Of a stretch of 64,000 nt of DNA, positions 32,727 to 44,861 are shown one piece after another (position 1 is the first letter of the stretch; the number at the start of each line of letters is the position of its first letter). This DNA comes from Ornithodoros turicata (taxonomy: Eukaryota > Arthropoda > Arachnida > Ixodida > Argasidae). The stretch covers positions 7,787,187-7,851,186 of the forward strand of contig NC_088206.1 of the NCBI RefSeq assembly GCF_037126465.1, given 5' to 3'. A model generated the notes under the pieces. That model saw nothing but the letters and a program-made list of their open reading frames with translations. It searched no databases and was not told the DNA's origin. The position numbers and the translations under genes were made by a program.

Positions 32727-33190
32727 GGGAGCCCTTCGGACGGCTCACGGCCTGAGGCTTCTGCTTCAATTTATTCTGTAGTCGAGTTCAACTTAAGAAT
32801 GAAAAGAAATGTAGTCCGTCAGCTCTCAAAATATTACTGCGCCGCATACAGGACGGTTTGACAGAGAGAGAGAGAGAGTTTGCGCTCGCTCCTCCGCCAG
32901 ATAATGTAATCCATCATATACTCTCTCTGCTTCCGTATTGGCTGTTAAGACTGGCCACGTGACACTACGCTGCGTGGTGGCGCTGTAGTATTTTTTCCTG
33001 TTTGCGGACTAAATTTCTTTTCCTTCTTGAGTTCAACACGGGTATAGCCGAATCGCATGGATTTGACACTTTTCGAAGAATAAATTGAGGGATGTCTACA
33101 GCAGCGCTAAACGCCGAAAGTTGATATTTGTATCAAATGTGTGGAAAATGATACAATGATATTCGCATTGCTCCCGACTTAGTAATTGAA

Positions 33191-33433
33191 CCTCTGTATG
33201 CCATACGGGGATAAGTCGACTTATCCTCTTTTTACTATTTTTGTTGCAATTACATCTACATACCAGTATGCACCTGCCAATGAAAACTTAGGACCTTATT
33301 GGGCGATTTGTTGGCCTGCTACAGCATGATAAAAAAACGGGAAATGCATGTGTGTCAATGGGACGGACAATCATATCAGGCCCCTTTTCTCATTTTGGGA
33401 TTTTTCGACTTATCCCCTTATTGCATACAGAGG
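33191..33433. mobile_element. 243-bp MITE with CCTCTGTATG ends
   Basis: Left CCTCTGTATGCCATACGGGG-ATAAGTCG and right CGACTTATCCCCTTA-TTGCATACAGAGG are inverted, about 28 bp each. Non-coding. Confidence 0.65.
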
Positions 33434-35056
33434 TTTATATTAGTGGCATAATTTGTTTTCGTCACTCGTTGCTTTACCATTTAAACATATTTTGCAGTAC
33501 CCTCTTAAAACACGAAATCACGAAAAACACGAAACACGAAAGCAAGTGCTGAATGTTATGTCAACATTCTACTGTCTCAACAAAGAAGATGATGAGTCAT
33601 TGTCTGTGACACTCGCGTGACAGATTGATTGACTGATTTTAAAAGAAAAAAATGGAGATGGTAGTCTCGAGCCACTCGGGACTGGCTACTCCAGGACGCG
33701 TTATTAATAAAAGAAAGGGAAACTACACTAACCTCGACGCTTTGAAACGCTTTGAACGAATAAATGAGAACATCATCACCGAGCTTGTCACCAAAAGCAA
33801 AGTCTCAAGACACTAAAAACAAAGAGCGCGTGACAGACATCGCGTTCATTCTAGTTCCTTTTAACGGAATAAACACATCGTCATCCCTCTCTGTCCTGTC
33901 TCATCTTCAACAGCAGCAAGAAAGCATTCCTTCCTCCCGCACACCGAAACGAAATAGGAAGAAAAAGGGAAAACCGAGGTTCCCGGAACACTTTTATCTT
34001 TCGTCACTTCCAACTCTCTTCGCCGTCATCGATTCAGCCTCGATTCGCGACTCCAACGGGATCATCAGAGGCTGTCTGTGTGTCTGTACCAAAAGGAAAA
34101 TAATAATGATCGACTATATAGGGTACGCTTTCCAGGAACCTCTGTCGTCGTGATTTGGGAACTATGAGAAAAACAGGGAGGACGATCCCGTGCAGTTTCC
34201 CGCGCTCGATAAATCAATGCGGCTTAAGCTTGTTTACGTAAAGGCAGCGGTAAAAGGGACACGTATGTGTCTAAGAGACACCTGTCGTGTGGGATGACAG
34301 TGCTATATAAACTCCGTGTTGGAGGTGGCAGGCGCTTTCATGAAAGGAGCCACGTGGAATATTGAAGTGGGGTCTTCATGCAGAATATGGTTGGAGGCCC
34401 GTAGAGCGTTTATAACAAACGGTAGGCTTTCCTAATCACATCGCCGCGTAGCGGCTCTTCGGCGAACCACTTTTGGCGCTCGCCGAAACAAAAACGCCAC
34501 CTGCCGAGCGCATAGGGAAGTTCCGTGGCGCCTTCAAGATCAAAGATTCCATGCACATGCGCATGACAGTTATGAAAGAGGCCGTTCGATAATTCGGGGT
34601 GCGTTGCGCGAGCTGATATGAGTTGAAACGGAACTCGAGCTAATACGGTATATTCCCTAGTGATATTGAGGCCATATGTAGTTCCCCGTGAGAATGTGGT
34701 ATAGTAAATGACCGCTATAAGCGAAAAGCTGGTGGTTTGGATGCAAGGTGAACCCCTCCCCAGAAGAAGCACTATGACGTGCTTTCAGACTGTACACCGT
34801 TGAGAAAGCCCTCTGATACAGACACTGGAAATAAGGTTTATGCTCATCAGCCAATTTCAATTTGAACGTTAGCCAAGCTCAATTTACGTAATTCCACCGT
34901 GTGAGCACTCTGTGTCTCTTTGGGGGCACTATTCGCGAAACAAGAAAAAAAAAAAAACGATAAATCGTGTCTTTACGTCGTGGAGAAGCAAGCTAGCATA
35001 TATTGCTCCATCACCGTTGCCTTTGTGCGCTTGTTACTAATACTTGTAGCGTTGAC
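33434..35056. other. No gene recognised
   Basis: Contains the 'ggagatgg...ggctactccagg' repeat at 33649-33697. Minus-strand frames at 34410-34860 lack recognisable domains. Confidence 0.4.
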
Positions 35057-35163
35057 CCAAGCAGCACAACATATTAGTCCAATATTGGCAATATTGGCAA
35101 TGTTGGTCCAATAGTGGGGCGGTATTGCAAATATTGGGCCAATACGTTGTGCTGCTATAGGGC
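35057..35163. mobile_element. CCAATATTGG foldback element, short copy 3
   Basis: CCCAAGCAGCACAACATATT, CCAATATTGG-like units, then GGGCCAATACGTTGTGCTGC. About 107 bp, so the internal array is much shorter than in copy 1. Confidence 0.7.
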
Positions 35164-35292
35164 GTATACCCAAGCGAGTAACTACACCTATATACGCATA
35201 GCAATGTAATTCCTCCTTTCCTTATTCCGAAACAGAAACATCATGCTTTCTCGGCACCATCCGAAGTCTCTCTCAGATACACAGGACACATA

Positions 35293-35619
35293 CGGTGTAT
35301 TCACACGAGTGACATTTCCCCATAAGCGGAAGATGCGAAAAACGCCATAACTTTCATAACTTTCGCGAGCGCTCAGCGTCGTGTCTTCACGTACACTGCT
35401 ATCCATGGGGAATATCCTGCACCACAGCCACAAGATATTCCGTAGCAGACGACAGGAAAAGACGCTGACGGCGTCGTCTGCTAAGTGTCGTCTGCTATAA
35501 TTCCGCACCGTGTGAATGCTCAACACAACTCGGGACTGAACTTCGGCTCTGAACACAGTGTTTTCGTTTTTTCTTCCGCTAGAATCTTCCGTGAGTATGT
35601 CGCCCGTGTGAATACACGG
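35293..35619. mobile_element. GCAGACGAC foldback family, copy 3
   Basis: Ends CGGTGTATTCACACGAGTGACAT and complement of CCGTGTATTCACACGGGCGACAT. Centre has TAGCAGACGACAGG...AAGTGTCGTCTGC. About 327 bp. Confidence 0.75.
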
Positions 35620-36664
35620 TTAGTGTCTACGACGTTCTTTCTCACATTTTCCACGTTCACATTCATACAATTGTGAACGATGCATGGCCTGGTGTTCGAG
35701 TGGCCAATGGACGGCACGGTCTAATGGAGTCTTCCCTGTCTGCTCGTAACGCATGCACGAGAGAGTAGCGTGCATTTATATCACCCGTGCAAGGTTGGTC
35801 TATGTGGCATATTCCGTTTACGGTTCAACGTGCATCGTAACTTATGGAGCCAGACGAATCTCGCAGTCGAAAGCGAACGGCACGCCGTTATCTGCGCTGG
35901 TGGTTAGGTTTATTCCGCATTACGTGATGTGGGCTTGTAAACAACCGCAAAATGGCGGATGTGTACCGTATAGCACGGCTTGCGTGTTCGTTTCGCCGAC
36001 GCTGGACTAATGGGCCCAAGCCACCGTGATCTCCTGCCGTCGTAAACACACTTAGTATGCAGGGTCTATATAGGGGGAGTGAACTACACTCGTATATGCA
36101 GAATTACCCGGTTTGGGCTTTATCGTCATTGCTCGGGTGTACCTCGAAATAAAGTGATCGAATGCCCCGTTGCAAAATAAACTGGTGTAAATTAATGTTA
36201 TCTGACTATAAAGTGCACGCAGTCGCGAGCAGGAAACTGCGCCAACGGCGAACTTAGGCTATAACCTATAGGCATAGAAATGCAAATACCGAACTTGGTT
36301 TAACCTCAACATGCTTGCTCGGTCGTGTCCGCCCTGCTGAGCCTAACGGCTGCTAAAATGTGGCTTTCGTTCGCTAAAGCGACTTGCACAGACATCGAAA
36401 AGCCGTGAATTTGAGTGGTTAAATGGTGATGTCGTGTTTTTAAACACGACATATCATCTTACGAAGCAGTCGCATTCTCCTTCATTTTCCTTGTTTCGAG
36501 AACGTGAACTCTGAACGTAACGTAATTTTGTGACTCTTTCTAATCAGTCAACAAGACAATTCCTAGATCGGGGATTTCGCAACCGGGAATATTGAGGTCC
36601 TCCCCATTGCTCCTGCCGTAGTCGTTCATGATGGATGCGGGCTGTTTGGGTATTTGTAACCATC
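35620..36664. other. No gene recognised
   Basis: Short frames only. Confidence 0.4.
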
Positions 36665-36666
36665 TA

Positions 36667-37056
36667 GATTATAGCGATCGTATGTCATACGGGCCCCTTC
36701 CAAGCGCCGCATTTGGAGGCTAGCGGTGGCGCTATCCATCGGCCCGGTTACTGCTTCCTCAATTGCTACAGTAATCTGTACTTTAGCTTACCTTAGTACT
36801 TTTGTACAAATGGTGGATGTACCACGTGAGATGCTTCCTTCTAAAGCTGATTATCATCATCATTCTTCGCGTTTTCATGGAACTGTTGCTGTCGTCTGCT
36901 ACGCTAATCGTGCGCCCGCTTCTGCGCGTTTTAAAATTCAAATTTCCATCGTCCAATCATGATGCAGATCTCGCTGGCCGATGAGTAGCGCCCCTAGCGG
37001 ATCGTGCGGACAGGCTCCCCATAGGGTTTGCCGATTATGACATGGTCGCTATAATC
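36667..37056. mobile_element. 390-bp MITE, TA (or CTAG) target duplication
   Basis: Ends GATTATAGCGATCGTATGTCATA and its complement, flanked by CTAG on both sides. Sub-terminal GCTAGCGGTGGCGCT / GGCCGATGAGTAGCGCC also pair. Fits a Tc1/mariner-type non-autonomous element; no transposase. Confidence 0.65.
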
Positions 37057-37696
37057 TAGTAAGTCGTGGTCGTACACATTCCAGCATAAAATTGACGCTT
37101 GATGAATGAAGCATGATTATGGAGAATTCCCAAGTGTCATTTCATACCGCTCCTTCAAAGATGTCGTCCCTTGTTCCCACCACCGAACAAGAGGAAGAAA
37201 ACACATAGGAAAGGAACTGCGGACTTATATGCTACTATATATACTTGTGACCGGCCCTCTTTCCCATATAGATCCTTCTCATCATCACGAGCGCTATCAT
37301 CATCTGACATCACTCTTTTCTTCTCCACAAAAGGTTCATTCACGCCACAAGGGCTGCCCAATTTATCTGCGTACATATATTCGTGTAAGCTTTTCTATAT
37401 GAGGGTGCGTGTATTGTCCTGCAAGGAGATGATCCTTCGCGCGCCATCGGCCTCGCCATTAATCTTATCAATGGAGACTCCTTTTCCCTCCGGCGCTGAT
37501 TATTACTTGGCAGCGGTTTATCCTTGCTTCGCTCTTCAGATATTCCTAAGGAAAATGGCGTCGAGATAGAACAAGACCCGTAAAAGAGTAACTTGGATGA
37601 TTGCTTTGGAAAAGAAGAAAAAAATGTGGAGGAGTTTGGTTCAACGGAGTAACTGTGCATTTGTCGTTCTGAGTTTCGCTGTGAATGTTACTTTTA
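37057..37696. other. No gene recognised
   Basis: Overlapping frames of 70-130 codons on both strands, none with a recognisable domain. Confidence 0.4.
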
Positions 37697-37979
37697 CCGT
37701 GTATTAACACGCGCGACATCCTCAGGGAATAATCTAGCGGATGAAAAAAGCGAAAACACTGCTCACGGAGCTGAAAGTTTCGTCCCGTGTTATGTTGAGC
37801 TTTCACACGGTGCTGGAATATCAGGAGTGGCGTACCGCGCACGTAGCAGACGACACTTAGCAGACGACACTGTCAGCGTCTTTTCCTGTCGTCTGCTACG
37901 TAATTTCTAGTGGCTGTGTAGCGGGTTATTCCCCGTCCGTTAGCAGTGTACGTGAAGACACGACGTTGAGCGGATGCAT
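37697..37979. mobile_element. GCAGACGAC foldback family, reversed and truncated copy
   Basis: Starts CCGTGTATTAACACGCGCGACAT and contains GTAGCAGACGACACTTAGCA and GTCGTCTGCTACG. Ends at 'acgacgttgagcgg' without the other terminus. Confidence 0.7.
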
Positions 37980-40197
37980 TCTTTTTTTATTCCTTTTTGG
38001 TACAGCATTCATTCATTTCGATAAATATTAGTGTTGGTCCCAAGTACATATCTCGTAGAACGCCCTATAGCTTGCCGTGCGCATCATCTATATGGTAATG
38101 ACGAACAGGAAGCGCACGTGTGAGTTGACACACCGGATCTGACGTTTATTGTGACACACAGTGCCAAGCCAATCGAACCCCGGCGCTAGATGTAGTCGAA
38201 CATCTTCACCTGTACCAGGAGCTTCACTTTGAGCTTTTCTGCCGTTCACGAAGATAAAAATGGGTGTGTCTCGAATCGTTCAGATCATGAAAAACGACTA
38301 AGTATGTCACACCCATAGCCGCGGTCCGTCATTCAAGATTAGCTAACCTTTAGATATAGGGTCCCCATACCTCAACACTACCATTGTTTCGTACGTATTA
38401 CCTTATTTACCTTAAACTTGCACGCTTTCACTTTTGTTTTCCCTTTCAGTGGAAAGGAATGAACGCGGAAGTTCGCTCGAAAGACTCTCCATTATTTTGT
38501 CCTTTCAGAAAAAGCACTCAACCGAGAAGGCTAAAAAGGCGGACGGTCATTTTTGGTTTTCCCTCTCTCTCCTTCATTTGTTACTTCGCGGACCTCTACG
38601 TCGGTGGAGTGTTTACAAATACGGTACCGTAACCCTACGCCTGCGTGAAATCTTGTGAGACAAACAAAGACGTTCAGCCGACGATCAGCCGATGTTGCGT
38701 TTTTTGTGTTGCCCGGCCAAATGACCGTAATACGACGCGCTCGCAGGGGTCGGTGAATGGAGGTAAACAAGAGGTTACGCTAACAGAGACACCACGCACG
38801 AGCTCCCTTGGGCGTCCGATGTCAACGAAATAGAAGAGAAAAAGTTTGTAATCACGATCTTTAAAAAAACGAAAATGATTTTTTTGTTTGTGGCAGAGGA
38901 TAGTTATAGAAGAAAAAAAAATCTGGGGAGGCTCGCTCCGCTGGAGAGATCCATGGGGGTTTTGGACGCAGAGTTTATACTTTCCGCACGTTGAAAGGCA
39001 GGCGTGTTCTGTATACATGTACCTTGCGCAGTAAACGCCAGTTGCTATAGTGTGAGCTTGTCGAAGCTTCCCGAAGCTGTGAGCTTGTCGAAAGTCTCGT
39101 TTTTCGCAAATTAAACTGTTTAATGTTCTCAACCGTTTTCTCTTTACTTGTAAATCGTTATCGCCGGAAACTTGCACATTTTTTTTTCACGTTCTACGAT
39201 GTTTGGTAATATATCTAAGAATTACGCTAATTAACTAATAATGAGGTTAATTACATACATTAAATTAATCCGACCCTACACCGAACCGTAACCAACACCA
39301 CCAACTACATGAATGACGATGAGATGAGGTGATTCACCGCAACAATTGCGGTACCATACCTCAGTGCATGTGGGTCACGGAGTAAGAAGACTAGGAGATG
39401 ACACTGCCCATAGAAGCAAGCGCCGGCGCGCGACCAGAGACTGTCACGTTGGGGAAGAGAAAAAAGGCAGTTGCTGACTTCACGCGACAGATGGCACGGC
39501 GGCACTGTCTTCCATTTGCGCTTTTACATGGAAGGCTATGGGGGAAAACAGTGCTTTTCGCGAGTCGTACAGCAGCCTCTACGGATGATGACAAACTAAC
39601 GAACGTGACCGATGTTTGTCTTGGCAATAAATATCATGCTTGTCAACTACATAACGCTTCTTGTTTCGCGAAACCAACGGAAAACAATTTCATTCTTTTG
39701 TCTCTCGGTTCTGTTGAGCAGACGACAGGAGCACGGTGATCGCGTAAGCGTTTCATCTTCTTCTTCTTTCCTAGCGTTTAATTCACGTGCTTTCACGTGT
39801 TTTAGTCACGCCGCCTGACAAGCGACAGTATCACGTGACCGCATGCTTCGGAAATTCTGCGTCCTCGTGTAACAGATGGCAGTGCGGGCCGGGCCGCCGA
39901 GCGCGCGCTCCTCGTACATTCTCTGGTCGCAGAAGAGAGTGAAGTTTCATCTCCGTGATATGGGTTAACATATGAGTGGGATGACGATGAAAAAGATGAG
40001 GCATACACACACGTGACACACGCAAATGAGATATCACGCACGCGGGTGCGTCGTAACTGATGAGGATAGGAGTTCATCCGGTCGTCCACCGGAGATATAG
40101 TACCGTGAAGATCACATACCTCCGCATTCATGGCAAAAGCTCCGAGGTCAGAGGAGTTCAAGCCACCGAACCGTAATACGAACGCACGTTACGTAAA
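37980..40197. other. No gene recognised
   Basis: Frames of up to 167 codons (minus, 38674-39177) lack domains. TCACGTGA at 39831-39838. Confidence 0.4.
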
Positions 40198-40383
40198 ATT
40201 TCTCCCGTGGCGTAGTGGTTCGGATGACCGCTTTCCACGCCGATATCTGCTGGAGGGGACGCGGGCTCGAGTCCCAGCACCGGCTGTGCTGTCTGGGGTT
40301 TTCCCTGGGTTTTCCGGCAGACTTTCCAGACAAATGTTGGCGCAGTTCCCCCTAAAGTCGGCCCACGATCCGCATACTACATG
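40198..40383 (+). mobile_element. tRNA-derived SINE
   Basis: The head has an A-box-like GTGGCGTAGTGGTTCGG and a B box GGGCTCGAGTCCC, followed by the non-tRNA body 'ctgtctggggttttccctgg', 'ggcagactttccagac' and 'agtcggcccacgatccgcatacta'. The same body occurs at 50290-50555. Confidence 0.75.
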
Positions 40384-40545
40384 ATAGAAAGTAACGGTTT
40401 TGAAGTTGGAACGCAGAACAGACGAACACAACACAAGACTCGTGGTGCCTAAGAACGAAAAAGCCACACTGTGGCGGCATTCGAACCACGCACCTCTCGA
40501 TTGCCGATTGGGTGCGCTGACCAATTACGCTACGCTGGCATCTGC
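40384..40545 (-). mobile_element. Second tRNA-derived SINE, opposite strand
   Basis: Read on the minus strand: A box TAGCGTAATTGGTCAGCGCA, B box GGTTCGAATGCC, then an unrelated body ending TTACTTTCTATCATG. Its tail meets the tail of the plus-strand SINE at about 40383. Confidence 0.65.
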
Positions 40546-40589
40546 TTTCCGAGGACTTACCAAGGGGCTTCAGTCAACGGACCGACAGC

Positions 40590-41480
40590 AGCAACAACAA
40601 CAACTTTATTTAATGATCACGATTAAGCTGCATCGCCAAGGGTGATACCTTACCCCAGTGCTGGGAGTAATTAGAGTCACTAAATAAGGGATACAGAGTA
40701 TCGCGTTCGTTTCTCGCGCCGGAGCCGGCGTTCGGCGTCCGCGATTGGACCCGACCGTGTCACGTGGTTTCTCCTTCCAAGAACGCGCCGTCCATGTTGA
40801 GTCCCCTCCACCCAAGACCGGTTTCCTGCGTTGCGAGCTGACTCGACTGCGCGCTGTTCTCCGGCAGAGAAGGAGGAGGTTGGCGTCCCGTTGCTAGGCG
40901 ACGCAGCAGCGCCGGATCCAAGATGGCGGGCTCGCTCGCCGGCGTGGCTCAGTGTCACTACTCTGCTCCCTATTTAGTGACTCTAGCAGTAATGCGGTGA
41001 AGTGGAATAATGAGTCACCTCACAGTGAGGACCGAAGTCCTACGGTGTCCAAAAGGTTATTTGGGTATTAAAGGTTAAAGGTAAAAAAGGTTATTAAAGG
41101 TAAAAAAGGTTAAAGGGTATTTGGGGCAGGGCGTTGGTTGGCTGGATGGGGCCATGGACCAAGTAATTTTGACATACTGAGGGGGGGGGGGGGGGAGCAG
41201 GTTCCAGCTCATTTAGAGACACAGAAAGTGTGGTATAGTGCGGGCAATGGAGAAGGATGTGCTCTAGATCCTCCAGGTCACCGCATTGAAGGTCTCTTGG
41301 AGAGTCACCTTGCCGTAAGCGGTAACGCCACTGAGCTGCAGAAACCACATTGAGTCGCATCCGATGAATTACTGCGGTGACTTGACGAAAGAGTAACAAC
41401 TATGGAGAATAACTATCAAGAAACTAGAGAGAGTGTATGTCTGTCATGATCGCCTGGTACCTTACCCCCAAAATAGGACA
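40590..41480 (-). mobile_element. Jockey/CR1-like LINE 3' end, interrupted by a MITE
   Basis: On the minus strand 41399-41094 reads HRMRLNVVSAAQWRYRLRQG, then CGDLEDLEHILLHCPHY. This is the C-terminal block with the EHILLHCP zinc-knuckle-like motif found after the RT/RNase H region of jockey/I/CR1 LINEs. The 3' UTR runs to AATAAAGTTGTTGTTGTTG at about 40590-40612. It is split by the MITE at 40674-40983. The polyproline in the frame is the G run at 41181-41195. 5'-truncated and dead. Confidence 0.65.
40674..40983. mobile_element. Mariner-type MITE, TA target duplication, inside the LINE
   Basis: Ends GAGTCACTAAATAAGGGA and TCCCTATTTAGTGACTC with TA on each side (40672-40673, 40984-40985). The 310-bp GC-rich interior carries GTTGCTAGGCGAC (X-box-like) and CCAAGATGGCGG (YY1-like). 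No transposase. Confidence 0.75.
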
Positions 41481-41524
41481 ACGCCTAGACTGTAGTTCCC
41501 CTGACGCGTTTGATGAAAAATGTA

Positions 41525-41538
41525 GGGGGGGGGGGGGG
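41525..41538. repeat. 14-base G run
   Basis: Homopolymer, just outside the LINE fragment; one of seven long G/C runs in the window. Confidence 0.8.
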
Positions 41539-41641
41539 AGAAAAAAGAGTTTATAAATATCAGAGTACAAGTGATCTGGTGCCTGGGATTTACGATTGGC
41601 CAGATTGTGAGGAGCATGTCAGGATCAACTTGGGCCGACAC

Positions 41642-42053
41642 TAAGAGCCCGGTGTGGCTGTGTATGTGCACTGTGACTATGTCTTACCCGAGGTGCGTGG
41701 TGGGAAACCTGTGTGTATGCACGATGTCTTCCCCGAGGTACAGTACCCGACAAAAGTTTACGGAACGCCAGAGCGACGCATTTCTTATCGGAGCGACGCA
41801 TAGCAGCGAACGGGAGTGGACACTTACTGAGGGGTGCATGGAATACCCAGTCCCCTGCTTGTGTAAGTGTACCTGTTCCCGTTTGCTACACGGGTGTCGC
41901 TCCGATGAAGATCTACGCCACTCCGGTATTCCGTAAACTTTTGTCGGGACCTGTACCTCGGGGAAGACATCGTGCATACACCTAGGTTTCCCACTACGCA
42001 CCTATATATAGGGGAAGACGTAGTCATGAAGCATGCAGCCACACCGCGGGCTC
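41642..42053. mobile_element. Large near-continuous hairpin, Tc1-like ends in the stem
   Basis: Left arm TAAGAGCCCGGTGTGGCTG ... GGTGGGAAACC ... GATGTCTTCCCCGAGGTACAG ... CCCGACAAAAGTTTACGGAA is mirrored by the right arm. Towards the centre ATCGGAGCGACGC / GCGTCGCTCCGAT-like arms continue the pairing. ACAAAAGTTT at an internal 'TACAGTACCCGAC' resembles Tc1/mariner termini. A further half-copy lies at 42061-42098. Confidence 0.65.
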
Positions 42054-42154
42054 TTATTCCACGCTCCGGTGTTCCGTAAACTTTTGTCGGGACCGGTACG
42101 CATTGGCAGACCTGTCGACGCAAAGGCGCCACACATGGAGGAGAGAACACGTAC

Positions 42155-42180
42155 TAGAAGAAGAAGAAGAAGAAGAAGAA
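42155..42180 (+). repeat. (GAA)n microsatellite
   Basis: About nine GAA units ending at the window position where ACCTCAGG follows. Confidence 0.7.
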
Positions 42181-42304
42181 ACCTCAGGTTGGGCAGGGGG
42201 ATAGAGAGGAGAGTTGGCAAGGTGAGGCCGTGGTGCCTACTCCAGACTTGGTGCGCGAGAACTCTGCAACAAGGAGTGCGGTGTAAAGCCCTGCGCGGAT
42301 GAGC

Positions 42305-42925
42305 GTTTTTTTTTTACATCCGATCCGCATCCGCAACGGCGACCAACTTCTACATCCGCACCCGACCCGCAAAATCCGCGTCTCCCACGGGACACAGAGA
42401 TGATTCAGTTTCTGTGCTCGATATATCTAGCCAATTTTCCATTAAATAAACTTTATTTTCCGTCAGCACAAAACAGCACAGAAAAAAGAAAAAAAGGATA
42501 ACAAAAACTGTTGTCACCGAACTTCGTCCACACGGGCGACTTCTCTCGGCGACTAGTTTTGGAGCGAGGGCAGGTCCTGAGCGTCCATGATATCACCAAA
42601 GGATACAAGACTGCATAAGCACAGATTTAGCTGCCACGAGAGAATACACGGCACCAAGCACCGATTTTGCAACAAACGGAGTAGGTAGGGTCGATTGCGA
42701 GTGTACCGCAGGATCGGCGCCGAACGCGCACCTGAACTCGAGACGCCAGAAGTCTCCTCTCCCAGTCGCGCGAGCGGCTTGCGTTCACATTGTTGTCGGT
42801 GTTGGGTGCCTAGTGCAACAAAAATTGGTGGCCTTCCCTCGCGGTTTATACGCATCCGATCCGCCTCCGATCCGCTCCTGATCCGGCGCCATCCGCATCC
42901 GATCCGCAGATCACAACGAGCGTCC
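42305..42925. repeat. Paired CATCCGATCCGC repeat blocks
   Basis: 42316-42380 and 42846-42916 are both rich in CATCCGATCCGCATCCGC-type units in the same orientation, about 470 bases apart. Possibly the two ends of one element; no transposase between. Confidence 0.45.
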
Positions 42926-43284
42926 ATATTTCATCCGAACCCGCAAGTTTCCTGCGCATATCTGCTTCCATCAGCGGATGTTGCAGGGCTTTAGTGCGGT
43001 GGACTGAGTGAAAACATCGCACTGTTGTCGTGTCTGCCTGTGGACTTTCACAACATCAAGGAGCCGTCAGCGCAGGAGCGCCATGACCCCGTCATCTCCG
43101 GCCGTTCCACAGGACGCACGCCAGCACCAGACTTCGCAGAAGACTGTATACCACCGGACAGATATGTACCTTTGCACTGTTCTTGCTGCCGTTGCGACCG
43201 TTTCAAATTCTTCCGGTATAAAGTGTTGCAGATATATCGACTCGGTTGCTAGCCTCCCAATTTTCGTTCTCGCCGAAGTCCATA
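42926..43284. other. No gene recognised
   Basis: Short frames only. Confidence 0.4.
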
Positions 43285-43292
43285 TTACCTGC

Positions 43293-43930
43293 GAGTGATG
43301 GCCAGTAGTTAACTACATGTAGTTAAACTACTAGTTAAACTACCAGATTGTAGTTAAAAAGTAGTTATCAACTACTTGCAGAAATGTAGTGGCAACTACT
43401 AGTTAAACTAGTATTTTAAGTAGTTAACTACAGTAGTTAGGCTACTGAAGGCGCAAACTACTTCCGATTTTGCCGCAAGCTTTACGGCACGATTGTGCTT
43501 CCGACTTTTACCTTGAGCTACTTGTTTGATGAGAAGGGAGGTGCAGAGCAATTGTGTCATGCATGTCTACTAAATCTTCACTTTTAATGCTTGTCTCGTG
43601 AAGCCTCATTTGCTGTGAAATAATTCTGCAACTTAGGCACAGAAAGAATCCCGTTGCAAGCTTTGTATTTGACTGTCGTAGCAGTGGCTTGAACCAAAGT
43701 TTATCATTCCGTGTGATTCATATTTAGGTGTCCAAGAACACTACAAGGGATTGGTGTTGATGGACAACGTTAAGTAGTTACAGATGTAGTTCAACTACAT
43801 TGCAGTAGTTAAAGAAGTAGTTTTAACTACTCCCCCGAAAAGTAGTTGAACTACTAGTTAAACTACTCCATCGCGAAGTAGTTAGTAGTTATAGTTAAAC
43901 TACTGTAGAAGTAGTTAGTGGCCATCACTG
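43293..43930. mobile_element. hAT-type MITE built of GTAGTTAACTAC units
   Basis: Ends (G/C)AGTGATGGCCA and complement. The 8-bp direct repeat TTACCTGC flanks both sides (43285-43292, 43931-43938), diagnostic of hAT insertion. Both flanks of the element are arrays of GTAGTTAACTAC-like palindromes; the 300-base middle is unique. 638 bp. Confidence 0.9.
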
Positions 43931-43938
43931 TTACCTGC

Positions 43939-44861
43939 ATCGTGTGGCGTCACTGCCCACAGGAACTTAACTGTAAAAGCGGAATGGTTTCGGCGACTGC
44001 CATATTCCAGGTGGTTCCCACGTTGGTCTACTCCTCATTCTGAATGTTTATTGTTGTGGAACAGTAGGGTTAGTCTGTTCCTTATATACTTTCTTCCGTT
44101 TCTTTGTAATGTTCGTGATTTTTTTTTTTTTTTTTTACGTGCTGCAGCATAACCCAATGGACATGTTATGTGCCAGGCCTCATGGTCGATATTATTACTA
44201 GTTTGGATTGCGAGTCGGAGAATAACGGCTCCGGTTTGCGGTTCCCGGTTCCGGCTCGGATTGGAATCTTCGCCCTGCGGTAACGTCACAGAGAAAATAG
44301 TAAGGCAGTTACAGAAATTCTTTCCAGAGAAACCAATACGAGCAAAACTATTATACTCCAAATTCCGTTGTCCATAGTCAAATCATCAGCTCCATAAACG
44401 GAGATTACTTATCAATAATTCTAGTGCATGCCGTCTGGGACGAGATTCTATCTTTTCTTTCAAGACGACAGGATCAGGATCCGACCTTTTATGCGCAGCA
44501 AAGAGCACCCGGAATACCCACTGTGGTATAAGACGCGTAATAGGTGCGCGTTCCGCTTGCGTTGGCGAAATAGGCGGCGGAAATCCTCCTAAGCTAGGGT
44601 GCAATGGAAGCGAGCCATGGGCTAATGCATCTGTTTGTCAGCCCGGATCAAATGGGACAGAGATTAGTTAACGATGCGGCGCTGCTGGGGGAAGGAAAAG
44701 GAAAGTAAGGGATCAGATGGATTCCAAGAAGACTGTCTTGGTTGGAGGACATTTGGCTGGGCCCGCCGGGACATACATCATTGCGTTCAATTGCTGTTTC
44801 AACACGTGTGTGGTCGTATACATACGTAATACAGGCGTCGTCCTAATATAAGCCACCCTAT
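43939..44861. other. No gene recognised
   Basis: 44210-44270 has a 'cggctccggtttgcggttcccggttccgg' block resembling the ends of other MITEs; otherwise nothing. Confidence 0.4.

Noticed and set aside
34410..34860. Two overlapping minus frames of 120 and 67 codons
   Set aside because: Looked protein-like at first, but no domain, no consistent splice sites, and different frames.
38645..38833. Plus frame with CCVFC, considered as a THAP domain
   Set aside because: The spacing after CCVFC lacks the SFHxFP block and later Cys/His.
38674..39177. 167-codon minus frame
   Set aside because: No recognisable domain; several other frames are equally open.
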